Positions 1-7,900 of a stretch of 18,368 bases of DNA are shown piece after piece. Every line of letters begins with the position of its first letter. Positions within the stretch are counted from its first letter, which is position 1. The stretch is from assembly GCA_035574195.1 (NCBI GenBank), contig DATLZE010000025.1, forward strand, positions 1 through 18,368. The letters are read 5' to 3'. Made by a program: the position numbers and the translations under genes. Source of the DNA: SG8-41 sp035574195. GTDB taxonomy: Bacteria > Pseudomonadota > Gammaproteobacteria > Burkholderiales > SG8-41. The notes under the pieces were generated by a model, which made no database searches, was not told the origin of the DNA, and worked only from the letters and a program-made list of their open reading frames with translations.

Positions 1-152
1 GCTTTACTTTATACTGCTGCCGATCTCGGAACGGGCAGAGAGGCCAAACGCCCCAGCGCCGCGCAGCACGGGCTCTGCCATCCGGAGGGCGAGAGCGCGC
101 GGTGCGATACGGAACGCTCCGGAGGCCACTATATAAACTAAAGCTCTGACCC
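1..152. repeat. MITE-like interspersed repeat, copy A (left end cut by window edge)
   Basis: The segment begins inside the left terminus (GCTTTACTTTATAC) and ends in the inverted right terminus (TATAAACTAAAGCTCTGAC). The interior is recognisably the same as copy C at 8547-8713, sharing the stretches around GGAGGGCGAGAGCGCGCGG and GAACGCTCC. It has no credible open reading frame. Outermost left bases lie outside the window. Seen directly by comparing the three copies; mobility is inferred. Confidence 0.8.
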
Positions 153-202
153 TGTCTCGCTCTGACCCCGTCTCGCTTACCGACCCCGCCCCACCTGACC
201 CC
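147..202. repeat. Tandem units at the right end of repeat copy A
   Basis: Four imperfect units with a period of about 16 bases begin at 147, 163, 181 and 196. Each starts with TGACCC or a close variant. The first two (TGACCCTGTCTCGCTC and TGACCCCGTCTCGCTT) differ at two positions. The first unit overlaps the terminus of the repeat, so the array duplicates the element end plus flanking DNA. Confidence 0.7.
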
Positions 203-249
203 TCGCCTATGCATGGCAGCTACGCGCGCCGCCCGGCGGCAGCCGCGCG

Positions 250-2037
250 CTAGATCTCGACTTTTGTCCCGAGTTCGATCACGCGGTTCGCCGGCAGCTT
301 GAAGTAGTCCGCGGCATTGCCGGCGTTCCTGGCGAGCATCGCGAACAGGCGCTCGCGCCACAGCGCCATCTCGCCCGCGCTCGCTCCTGCCGGCACCACG
401 GTCTCGCGGCTGAGGAAGAAGGAGGTGCTCATCATCTCAATGTCCAGTCCCATCGTGCCCGCAATCTCCAGCGCCTGCACGATGTCGGGCTCGTTCATGA
501 AGCCGTAGCGCACGCGCATGCGCCAGCAGCCATGGCCGAGCTTCTCCAGCTGCACGCGCCGGTCGAAGCTCACCCACGGCTCGTCGCTCACCTCCACCGT
601 GAGGAAGATCACGCGCTCGTGCAGCACCTTGTTGTGGTTGAGGTTGTGCAGCAGCGCGTGCGGCGTCGCCTCCGGCGTCGCGGTCAGGAACACCGCGGTC
701 CCCGGCACGCGCGGCGGCGGCTCGCGAAACAGCGCCTGGAGAAAACCCGCGAGCGGGACCGAGGAGGAGGACAGCCGCCGGTACAGGATCGAGCGCCCCT
801 GCCGCCAGGTGAGCATGACCGTGAACACGCAGGCACCGATCGCGAGCGGGAACCAGCCGCCGTCGGCGAGCTTGAGCAGCGTCGCCGAGAAGAACGCGAG
901 GTCGATCGCAACGAAGAAGCCGGTGGCGCAGACGCACAGCCAGAGGGGATACTTCCAGAGGAACCGGATGACGAAGAAGGCAAGCAGCGTGTCCACGAGC
1001 ATCGTAGCGGTCACCGCCACGCCGTAGGCGGAGGCAAGGCGTGAAGACGAGCCGAAGCCGGTTACGGCGAGAAGCACCGCGGCAGCGAGCAGCCAGTTGA
1101 CCACCGGGACGTAGATCTGGCCGCGCTCGCGCGCCGAGGTCTGTACCACGTTCATGCGCGGCAGGAACCCGAGCTGGATCGCCTGCCGGGTGATCGAATA
1201 GGCGCCCGATATCGTCGCCTGCGAGGCGATTGCCGTAGCCGCGGTCGCAAGCAGCACCATCGGATAGAGTGCCCACTGCGGAACGAGCCGGTAGAACGGG
1301 TTCTGCACCGCCTCGGGCGAGGCGATGAGCAACGCCCCCTGCCCGAAGTAGTTGAGCACCAGCGCGGGGGCCACCAGGCTCGCCCAGGCGATCCTCACCG
1401 GGCCCTTGCCGAAGTGCCCCATGTCGGCGTAGAGCGCTTCGGCTCCGGTCACCGCGAGCACGACCGCCCCGAGCACGACGAAGGTCTCGGCGACATGCTC
1501 GCTGATGAAAAAGAACGCATACAGCGGGTTCACCGCCGCGAGCACGCCCGGATGGCGCACGATGCCGTATAGACCCGCGGCCCCGAGCGCGAGGAACCAT
1601 GCCAGCGTCACCGGGCCGAAGAGCATTCCGACCGCCGCGGTGCCGCGGCTCTGGAGCACGAACAGCACGACGATCACCACCACGGCGATCGGAACCACAT
1701 AGGGCTTGAGGGCCGATGTGCCCACTTCCAGCCCCTCGACTGCGGAGAGCACCGAAATGGCGGGCGTGAGCACGGCGTCGCCGTAGAACAACGCGGCGCC
1801 GAACACCCCGATCACGAGCAGCGGTCCCTGCCACTGCGGCTGGTTCTTCACGCCCGAGGCGGCGAGCGCAAGCAGCGCCATGATCCCGCCCTCGCCACGG
1901 TTGTCGGCGCGCATGATCAGCACCACGTACTTGAGCGACACCACCACCATCAGCGACCAGAAGATGAGCGAGAGCCCCCCCAGGATGTTCGGCACGTCGA
2001 GCGAGATACCGTGGCCGGGCGCGAAGATTTCGCGCAC
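250..2037 (-). CDS. kup: Kup-family low-affinity potassium transporter
   Basis: Proton-coupled K+ uptake protein of the inner membrane (KUP/HAK/KT family). The product has the conserved LSLIFWSLMVVVSLKYV and MRADNRGEGGI blocks, about 11-12 hydrophobic segments, and a soluble C-terminal domain ending in VIELGTKVEI, as in full-length Kup. The start is a problem. GTG at 2037 is the first usable initiator, yet the same frame upstream encodes the family N-terminus (LTLAALGVVFGDIGTSPLY, 2041-2097). No ATG, GTG or TTG occurs in frame between 2037 and the upstream TGA at 2248-2250. The real protein may start at a CTG (2139 or 2187), or the 5' end may carry an indel. Family identity is secure; the start is not. 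Confidence 0.92.
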   Translation of the reverse strand: MREIFAPGHGISLDVPNILGGLSLIFWSLMVVVSLKYVVLIMRADNRGEGGIMALLALAASGVKNQPQWQGPLLVIGVFGAALFYGDAVLTPAISVLSAVEGLEVGTSALKPYVVPIAVVVIVVLFVLQSRGTAAVGMLFGPVTLAWFLALGAAGLYGIVRHPGVLAAVNPLYAFFFISEHVAETFVVLGAVVLAVTGAEALYADMGHFGKGPVRIAWASLVAPALVLNYFGQGALLIASPEAVQNPFYRLVPQWALYPMVLLATAATAIASQATISGAYSITRQAIQLGFLPRMNVVQTSARERGQIYVPVVNWLLAAAVLLAVTGFGSSSRLASAYGVAVTATMLVDTLLAFFVIRFLWKYPLWLCVCATGFFVAIDLAFFSATLLKLADGGWFPLAIGACVFTVMLTWRQGRSILYRRLSSSSVPLAGFLQALFREPPPRVPGTAVFLTATPEATPHALLHNLNHNKVLHERVIFLTVEVSDEPWVSFDRRVQLEKLGHGCWRMRVRYGFMNEPDIVQALEIAGTMGLDIEMMSTSFFLSRETVVPAGASAGEMALWRERLFAMLARNAGNAADYFKLPANRVIELGTKVEI

Positions 2038-2332
2038 GGCGTAGAGAGGGCTCGTGCCGATGTCGCCGAAGACGACGCCGAGCGCGGCGAGCGTCAGCGC
2101 GGCCGTGCCGGGTCTTGCGCGAGAGTGACCGTTCGCCAGGGCAGCGGGGAGTGTCGGTTTGGAACGCTGCGAAGTCTGCTCCCGCAGCGCACAAAAATCA
2201 AATAGCGTATCTTTACAGCTCCTGACCTTCAGGAGGTGAAGGAGGAGTCAGGCTTGAGATGGTGCAGGGCGAGGGGGTCGGTCAGCTCGTGAAGGGACCG
2301 CGTGTGCGTCAGGCACGAAGGTCAGGCGTGAA
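2038..2332. other. kup upstream region and spacer before repeat copy B
   Basis: Positions 2041-2097 encode the conserved Kup N-terminus on the minus strand without a start codon. Further right there is an imperfect hairpin at 2221-2252 (CCTGAC/GTCAGG outer stem, CTTC/GAAG inner stem) and a series of GTCAGG-type motifs leading into repeat copy B. I see no convincing promoter for kup and no separate gene. The small open frame at 2259-2537 runs into the repeat and is not believable. Confidence 0.4.
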
Positions 2333-2333
2333 G
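2308..2333. repeat. 13-bp tandem pair at the left border of repeat copy B
   Basis: GTCAGGCACGAAG (2308-2320) is followed directly by GTCAGGCGTGAAG (2321-2333), two mismatches in 13. The pair ends where the repeat begins. Confidence 0.6.
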
Positions 2334-2549
2334 GGGACGGAGCTTTACTTATACTCCGCGGGTGTTTTCTGGAGGGGCGTTCGCTTTGGCTGTCGTTCGG
2401 TGTCCGTGGGCGCGAGCTGCCGCGAGCGCGCAGGACTCGCCGACCTCGGGACAGGCAGTGAGGCCGGGCGCAATGATCCGGAGGGCGAGAGCGCGCGGTG
2501 CGATATGGAACGCTCCGGAGGCCACGATATAAACTAAAGCTCTGACCCC
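2333..2549. repeat. MITE-like interspersed repeat, copy B (rearranged)
   Basis: The left end (GGGGACGGAGCTTTACTTATA) and right end (TATAAACTAAAGCTCTGACC) match the termini of copy C in inverted orientation, the left one with several changes. Compared with copy C it carries about 80 extra bases (about 2358-2438) and lacks about 30 bases between GCGCAATG and ATCCGGAGGG. The rest of the interior aligns (GGCAGTGAGGCCGGGCGCAATG-like and GAGAGCGCGCGG blocks). It has no open frame of note. Confidence 0.78.
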
Positions 2550-2574
2550 TAGCCCCTATGACCCCCAGCCCCTA
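2543..2574. repeat. 16-bp tandem pair at the right border of repeat copy B
   Basis: TGACCCCTAGCCCCTA (2543-2558) is followed directly by TGACCCCCAGCCCCTA (2559-2574), one mismatch. The first unit contains the terminal TGACCCC of the repeat. The second ends three bases before the preserved part of the tRNA remnant. Confidence 0.75.
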
Positions 2575-2577
2575 ACT

Positions 2578-2640
2578 CTGGGATCGAACCAGTGGCCCCT
2601 GCCGTGTGAAGGCAGTGCTCTACCGCTGAGCTGACCGCCC
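2578..2640 (-). tRNA. 3'-truncated tRNA-Val(CAC) remnant
   Basis: Reading the minus strand from 2640: acceptor 5' half GGGCGGT, D arm GCTC-AGCGGTA-GAGC, anticodon arm CTGCC-TTCACAC-GGCAG with anticodon CAC (2606-2608; valine, codon GUG), and T arm ACTGG-TTCGATC-CCAG. Sequence should then continue into ACCGCCC to close the acceptor stem, but instead runs into the tandem units flanking repeat copy B. The usually invariant T8 reads C. The gene therefore lacks the 3' acceptor strand and is probably non-functional. No CCA is present. Confidence 0.8.
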
Positions 2641-2727
2641 GCCGCTGCGCGCTGGCGATTTCACGCAGGCAGCGGGCGGCGCGGCGATCGGCCAGGAGCC
2701 TCGGCCGGTGCGCGCGCAGCCTGCGGC

Positions 2728-3003
2728 TCAGCCGAAGCGCGCGAGGATTTCGGCGGCCTGGCGGATGCGCTCCTCGGGCGTGGCGCGGCGCGCGCCCGGC
2801 GCAGGCGCTGCCTGGATCGCGCAGGCGAGCACCTGGAAGAACGCCTTGTCGAGCGCGCGGCGCGCGGCCGAGAGCTGCTGCGTCACGCGCTCGCAGTCGG
2901 CGCCTTGTTCCACCATCGCCTGGATCCCGCGCAGCTGGCCCTCGACGCGCTTCAGGCGCAGCACCAGCTCCTTCTTGTGTTTTTCGTCCTGTATCACCGT
3001 CAT
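2728..3003 (-). CDS. CsoR/RcnR/FrmR-family (DUF156) transcriptional repressor, atypical ligand set
   Basis: A 91-residue all-helical repressor with the family core LRLKRVEGQLRGIQAMVEQG, Cys37 and QQLSAARRALDKAF. The ATG at 3003 follows a GGAGG eight bases upstream. CsoR uses Cys-(x24)-His-(x3)-Cys to bind Cu(I); FrmR uses the first Cys and the His. Here Cys37 is kept, the His position is Ala62, the second CsoR Cys position is also Ala, and a Cys (61) sits one residue before the His position. The known copper, nickel or formaldehyde ligand sets are therefore not intact. It is divergent from the DUF2892-Trx-RND operon, so it most likely represses that operon; the signal may be a thiol or persulfide. 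Family call is secure, ligand is inference. Confidence 0.88.
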   Translation of the reverse strand: MTVIQDEKHKKELVLRLKRVEGQLRGIQAMVEQGADCERVTQQLSAARRALDKAFFQVLACAIQAAPAPGARRATPEERIRQAAEILARFG

Positions 3004-3091
3004 CGGCTGCCTCCATGCACTGCCGGCTCGACCAGCGTCTCACACCGCGCCCCGGCTGGCTCGCGCGGGCGCCGGACCGGCTCCGGGTGGC

Positions 3092-3120
3092 TTGACATAC
3101 TATACTCTGGATAGTATATT
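3092..3120 (+). promoter_or_regulatory. Sigma70-like promoter of the DUF2892-RND operon with embedded operator
   Basis: TTGACA (3092-3097), a 17-base spacer, then TATATT (3115-3120). A perfect 7-bp inverted repeat, ATACTAT (3097-3103) and ATAGTAT (3111-3117) with a 7-base spacer, overlaps both elements. Bound repressor would block RNA polymerase. The AT-rich half-sites stand out from the surrounding GC-rich DNA. The adjacent CsoR/FrmR-family repressor is the obvious candidate to bind it (inference). Confidence 0.75.
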
Positions 3121-3177
3121 GCGTCCGGACGGCTGCGGCAAGCCCGCCGCGGCGAACCGCAACCTGGAGATCGAGGC

Positions 3178-3393
3178 ATGACCACCGAACGGCTCGTACG
3201 CATCTTCGCGGGGGCATTCGTCCTCCTGTCGCTCGCGCTCGGCGCCGAGGCGAGCCCGCTCTACGCGAGCAAGCACTTCCTGTGGCTCACCGCCTTCGTC
3301 GGCGCGAACCTCCTGCAAAGCGGCTTCACGAGGATCTGCCCGCTGGAGTCCATCCTGCGGCGGCTCGGGGTGAAGTCGGCCTGCGCGGCATGA
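3178..3393 (+). CDS. DUF2892 small inner-membrane protein
   Basis: A 71-residue protein with two hydrophobic segments (about residues 8-24 and 33-49) and the DUF2892 signature NLLQSGFTRICPLESILRRL, with Cys54 after the second segment. The same domain occurs in YgaP, fused to a rhodanese, and is common in sulfur-handling clusters; its molecular role is poorly known. ATG at 3178 is preceded by GGAG and is the first gene after the regulated promoter. Its stop overlaps the next start (ATGA at 3390-3393), which indicates translational coupling. Confidence 0.85.
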   Translation: MTTERLVRIFAGAFVLLSLALGAEASPLYASKHFLWLTAFVGANLLQSGFTRICPLESILRRLGVKSACAA

Positions 3394-3830
3394 GCGAGAC
3401 GGCCGCCGCTGTGCTCAAGGTCGCCTGCCCGGCGTGCCTGACGGCGAACCGGGTGCTGGCGGCGCGCGCGGGCGAAGGGCCGAAGTGCGGCCGCTGCGGC
3501 GCGGCGCTGCTCGACGGCACTGTCGTCGAGGTGAACGCCGGGCAGCTCGAGGCGATCGTCGCGCGCACCGATCTGCCGGTGCTCGCCGACTTCTGGGCGC
3601 CGTGGTGCGGCCCGTGCCGGGCGATGGCGCCGGTGTTCGCCGAGGCCGCGCGCCGGCTCGCCACCCGCGCGCGCTTCGTCAAGGTGAACACCGACGAGCA
3701 CCCCGATTCTGCCGCGCGCTACGGCATCCGCGCGGTGCCGACGCTGATCCTGTTTCGCGACGGGCGCGAGGCAAAGCGCCAGGCCGGGGCGATGCCCGCC
3801 GAGGCGCTTGCGCGCTGGATCGGAGCCTAG
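3390..3830 (+). CDS. trxC: Thioredoxin-2 type protein with N-terminal zinc ribbon
   Basis: A 146-residue protein. Residues 13-36 contain CPAC and CGRC, the two CxxC pairs of the Trx2 zinc ribbon. Residues 67-79 hold the thioredoxin active site (DFWAPWCGPCRAM), and the cis-proline loop AVPTLILF follows. It should reduce protein disulfides, or sulfur adducts, in the cytoplasm with reducing power from thioredoxin reductase. The start at 3390 overlaps the DUF2892 stop and gives a normal TrxC length; longer upstream starts would run through the DUF2892 gene. Its place inside a repressor-controlled export operon suggests a dedicated redox role. Whether it is the organism's main trxC cannot be told from the window. 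Confidence 0.88.
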   Translation: MSETAAAVLKVACPACLTANRVLAARAGEGPKCGRCGAALLDGTVVEVNAGQLEAIVARTDLPVLADFWAPWCGPCRAMAPVFAEAARRLATRARFVKVNTDEHPDSAARYGIRAVPTLILFRDGREAKRQAGAMPAEALARWIGA

Positions 3831-3834
3831 CGTC

Positions 3835-4887
3835 GTGCGCCCGCGCGCCTGGTGGATCGCCCTGGCGGCCGCCGCGACGCTCGCCGCGTGCGGCAGCGAT
3901 CGCGAAGCGCCCAAGGCGCCGCCCGCGCCGCACCTGAAGGCGGGGGTGGTGGAAGTGCGCGCAGTGGATCTCGCGTATTCGACCGAAGCGGTGATCGAGG
4001 CGGTGCGCCAGTCCACCGTCGCCGCGCAGATCGCGGGCCGCATCGTGGACATCCGCTTCGACGTCGGCGACTACGTGAAAAAGGGCGAGGTGATCGTCAG
4101 GATCGACGAGCGCGCGGCCACGCAGGCGGTGGCGGCGAGCGAGGCGCAGGTGCGCGAGGCCGAGGCCGCGGCGCGCAACGCGCGCCTGAACTACGAGCGC
4201 TCGCGCCAGCTCTTCGAGCGGAAGTTCATCAGCCAGGCGGCGCTCGACAAGGCCGAGGCCGACCACAAGCAGGCGGAGGCGCGCCTCGCGGCGGTGCTCG
4301 CCGGCGCGGGCGCGGCGGCCACCGAGCGCAGCTTCGCCACCGTCGTCGCGCCTTACAGCGGTGTGGTCTCCGCGCGGCACGTGGAGCTGGGCGAAATGGC
4401 GGTCCCCGGCAAGCCGCTGATGACCGGCTTCGATCCCTCGAGCCTGCGCGCGGTGGCCAACGTTCCCCAGTCGCAAGTGCCGGCGATCCAGACCTCGGGC
4501 CGCGCGCGCGTGGAAATCCCGTCGCTCGGGCGCTGGATCGAGGCGCGCGCGATCACCGTGGTGCCGGCGGCCGACCCGCGCACGCACACCACGCGCGTGC
4601 GGCTCGAGCTGCCGGAGGACGTGCGCGGGGTGTACCCGGGCGTGTTCGCACGCGCGCACTTCACCGTCGGCCGGGTCGAGCGGCTGCTCGTGCCGCGCGA
4701 GGCGGTGTTCCGGAGAAGCGAGCTCACCGCGGTCTACGTGCTCGACGAGAAGGGCTACCCGCGGCTGCGGCAGGTGCGGCTCGGCACCGCAGGCGACGAG
4801 CGCGCGGTAGAGGTGCTCGCGGGCTTGAAGCCTGGAGAGCGCGTGGCGCTGGAGCCGGTGAAAGCCGGCATGGCCAGCGCCGGTTAG
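3835..4887 (+). CDS. RND efflux periplasmic adaptor (membrane-fusion) lipoprotein
   Basis: A 350-residue HlyD/AcrA-like adaptor linking an inner-membrane RND pump to an outer-membrane channel. Starting at GTG 3835 gives a clean lipoprotein signal (MRPRAWWIALAAAATLAAC; lipobox LAAC, Cys19) with GGAG nine bases upstream. A TTG at 3808 inside trxC would bury that signal. Next come the lipoyl/biotinyl-like half motif (AGRIVDIRFDVGDYVKKGE), an Ala/Glu/Arg-rich coiled-coil hairpin, the second lipoyl half (VVAPYSGVVSARHVELGE) and a beta-barrel region. The gene starts four bases after trxC and precedes the RND pump by 14 bases. No outer-membrane factor is encoded nearby, so a TolC-like partner must come from elsewhere. 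Confidence 0.9.
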   Translation: MRPRAWWIALAAAATLAACGSDREAPKAPPAPHLKAGVVEVRAVDLAYSTEAVIEAVRQSTVAAQIAGRIVDIRFDVGDYVKKGEVIVRIDERAATQAVAASEAQVREAEAAARNARLNYERSRQLFERKFISQAALDKAEADHKQAEARLAAVLAGAGAAATERSFATVVAPYSGVVSARHVELGEMAVPGKPLMTGFDPSSLRAVANVPQSQVPAIQTSGRARVEIPSLGRWIEARAITVVPAADPRTHTTRVRLELPEDVRGVYPGVFARAHFTVGRVERLLVPREAVFRRSELTAVYVLDEKGYPRLRQVRLGTAGDERAVEVLAGLKPGERVALEPVKAGMASAG

Positions 4888-4901
4888 GCAGCCTGCGCGC
4901 C

Positions 4902-7900
4902 ATGGGCATCTCCGGGCGCATCGCGCGGTTCTTCCAAGACTCGCAGCTGACGCCGCTCGCGGCGCTGGTGGCGCTGCTCGCGGGCCTGTTCGCCGTGGCG
5001 ATCACGCCGCGCGAGGAGGAGCCGCAGATCGACGTCACGATGGCGAACGTGTTCGTGCCGTTTCCCGGCGCATCGGCCCGCGACGTCGAGGCGCTGGTCG
5101 CGATCCCGGCCGAGCAGGTGCTCACGCAGATGAGCGGGGTCGAGCACGTCTACTCGGTCTCGCGCCCCGGGATGGCGGTGCTCACCGTGCAGTTCAAGGT
5201 CGGCGTGCCGCGCACCGAGGCGGTCGTGCGGCTGCACGAGACGATCGCGGCGAACCGCGACTGGGTGTCGCCGGAGCTCGGCATCCTCGACCCGATCATC
5301 AAGCCGAAGGGCATTGACGACGTGCCGGTGGTCGCGCTCACGCTCTGGTGCGAGGACCCCGGCTGCGGCGCCTACGATCTGGAGCGCGTCGCGCATGCCG
5401 CCGAGGCCGAGTTCAAGCGCGTGCCGGGCACGCGCGAGGTGCAGACGCTCGGCGGCCCCGGGCGGGCGGTGCGCGTGCTGCTCGATGCGGACCGGCTCGC
5501 CGCGCACGGTGTCTCGGTGCTCGAGGTGAGGAACGCGCTGCAGCTCGGCAACGTCGCGCTGCCGGCCGGCCGGCTGGTGCGCGGCAACCGGGAGATCGTG
5601 GTCGAGACCGGCAACTATCTGGAGTCCGCCGCCGACGTGAAGAGCCTGGTGGTCGGCGCGCAGGACGGCAGGCCGGTGACGATCGCCGATATCGCCGAGG
5701 TGGTGGACGGCCCGGTCGAGCCCTCGCGCTACGTTTGGACCGGCACCGCGCGGGGCGAACACCCCGCGGTGACCCTCCAGATCACCAAGAAACCGGGCGA
5801 GAACGCGGTCGAGATCGCGCGCCGCGTGAAGGCGCGCCTTGCCGAGTTGCGCGGCACGGTCATTCCCGCGGACGTGAACGTGACCGTGACGCGCGACTAC
5901 GGCGCGACCGCCAACGAAAAGGCCCGCCAGCTCATCGCCAAGCTCGTGTTAGCGACGCTCTCGGTGGTGGTGCTGGTGCTGTTCGCGCTCGGCGCGCGCG
6001 AGGCGCTGATCGTCGGCGTGGCGGTGCTGCTCACCCTCGCGGCGACGCTGTTTGCGTCCTGGGCGTGGGGCTTCACGCTGAACCGGGTCTCGCTCTTCGC
6101 GCTCATCTTCTCCATCGGCATCCTGGTGGACGACGCGATCGTGGTGGTCGAGAACATCCACCGGCGCATGCTCGCCGAGGGCAAGCCCCTTGCCGAGGTG
6201 ATCCCGCTCGCGGTGGACGAGGTCGGGGGCCCCACCATCCTCGCCACGCTCACGGTGATCGCGGCGCTGCTGCCGATGGCCTTCGTCACCGGGCTGATGG
6301 GTCCCTACATGAGCCCGATCCCGATCAACGCCAGCATGGGCATGCTGATCTCGCTCGCGGTCGCCTTCACGGTGACACCGTGGCTCGCGCTCAAGCTGCT
6401 CGCGCACGCGCCCCACAAGCCGCCGCGGGCCGCGTGGAGCGAGCGCTTCTTTCCGCGGCTGCTCGCGCCGCTCGTGGACTCGGCGCGGGCGCGGCGCCGG
6501 CTCGCCGCCGGCGTGCTCGCCGCGATCGGGGCCTCGATCGGGCTCGCCGGCGTGCAGCTCGTGATCCTGAAGATGCTGCCGTTCGACAACAAGTCGGAAT
6601 TCCAGGTGGTGGTGGACATGCCGGCGGGAACGCCGGTCGAGATCACCGCCGCGGTGCTGCACGAGATGGGCGCGCATCTCGCGAGCGTGCCGGAGGTGAC
6701 CGACTACCAGGCCTACGCGGGACTGTCGGCGCCGATCAACTTCAACGGGCTGGTGCGGCAGTACTACCTGAGGAACGCCTCCGAGATGGGCGACCTGCAA
6801 GTGAACCTGCTGCCGAAGGACAGGCGGCGGCGCCAGAGCCACGAGATCGCTCAGGCGGTGCGCCCGGCGCTCGAGGAAATCGCCGCGCGCTGGGATGCGA
6901 AGGTGAAGGTGGTCGAGGTGCCGCCGGGGCCGCCGGTGCTCTCGCCGATCGTCGCCGAGGTGTACGGCCCGGACGAGGCCGGCCGCGTGCGCGTCGCCAA
7001 GAAGGTGCGCGAAGCCTTCGCCGCCACGCCCGGCGTCGTCGCCGTGGACGACTCGGTCGAGGACGCCGCGCCGCGCATCCAGTTGAAGGTGGATCAGGCC
7101 AAAGCGGCGCTCGCCGGCATCACGCGCCGCGACGTCGTCGAGGCGATGCGGATCGGCCTCGCGGGCGCGGACGTGACGCCGATTCACGACGGCACCTCCA
7201 AGTACGAGGTGCCGGTGCGCGTGACGCTGCCCGCCGAGCGGCGCGGGGAGCTCGCCGAGTTTCTGAAGCTCACGATCCGCGCGCCGAACGGCGCGCTGGT
7301 GCCGCTCGCCGAGCTGGTGCATCCGGTCGAGAACGCGCGCGAGCGGCCGCTCCACCGCAAGGACCTGCTGCCGGTGGTGTACGTGGTGGGCGACCAGGCC
7401 GGGCGCGTGGACAGCCCGCTCTACGGCATGTTCGCCGTGCGCGCGAAAATCGCCGGCATGCCGCTCGAAGAGGGCGGGCGCCTGGGCGAGTACTTCATCC
7501 GCCAGCCCTCCGACCCGTACCGCGAGTACGCGGTGAAGTGGGACGGCGAGTGGCAGGTGACCTACGAAACCTTCCGCGACATGGGGCTCGCCTACGCGGT
7601 GGGGCTGGTGCTCATCTACCTTCTGGTGGTCGCGCAGTTCCGCTCCTATCTCGTGCCGCTCATCATCATGGCGCCGATCCCGCTCACGGTGATCGGCGTG
7701 ATGCCCGGGCACGCGCTGCTCGGCGCGAACTTCACCGCCACCTCGATGATCGGCATGATCGCGCTCGCCGGCATCATCGTGCGCAACTCGATCCTGCTGG
7801 TGGACTTCGTCAATCTCAAGGTCGCCGAGGGGCTGCCGTTCCGCGACGCGATCCTCGCTTCGGCGGCGGCGCGCGCCAAGCCGATCGCGCTCACCGCGGC

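Noticed and set aside
147..202. Possible CRISPR or direct-repeat array at the TGACCC units
   Set aside because: Units of 16 bases without spacers and only two to four copies; this is a tandem duplication at a repeat border, not a CRISPR array.
223..249. CGCGCG inverted repeat downstream of kup as a terminator
   Set aside because: The stem is short and self-complementary, and no T-run follows on the kup strand. It could be chance in GC-rich DNA.
2259..2537. Two small plus-strand open frames (2259-2537 and 8436-8696) that share a GTGSEAGRN peptide
   Set aside because: The shared peptide comes from the nucleotide repeat in both places, and nothing outside it is conserved, so this is not a protein family.
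2549..3217. 222-residue minus-strand open frame across the tRNA remnant and the repressor gene
   Set aside because: It is a frame-shifted reading of the tRNA fragment and the DUF156 gene. The repressor at 2728-3003 explains the region.
5949..7712. 587-residue minus-strand open frame
   Set aside because: His/Arg-rich antisense reading of the RND gene, typical in high-GC DNA, with no family similarity.
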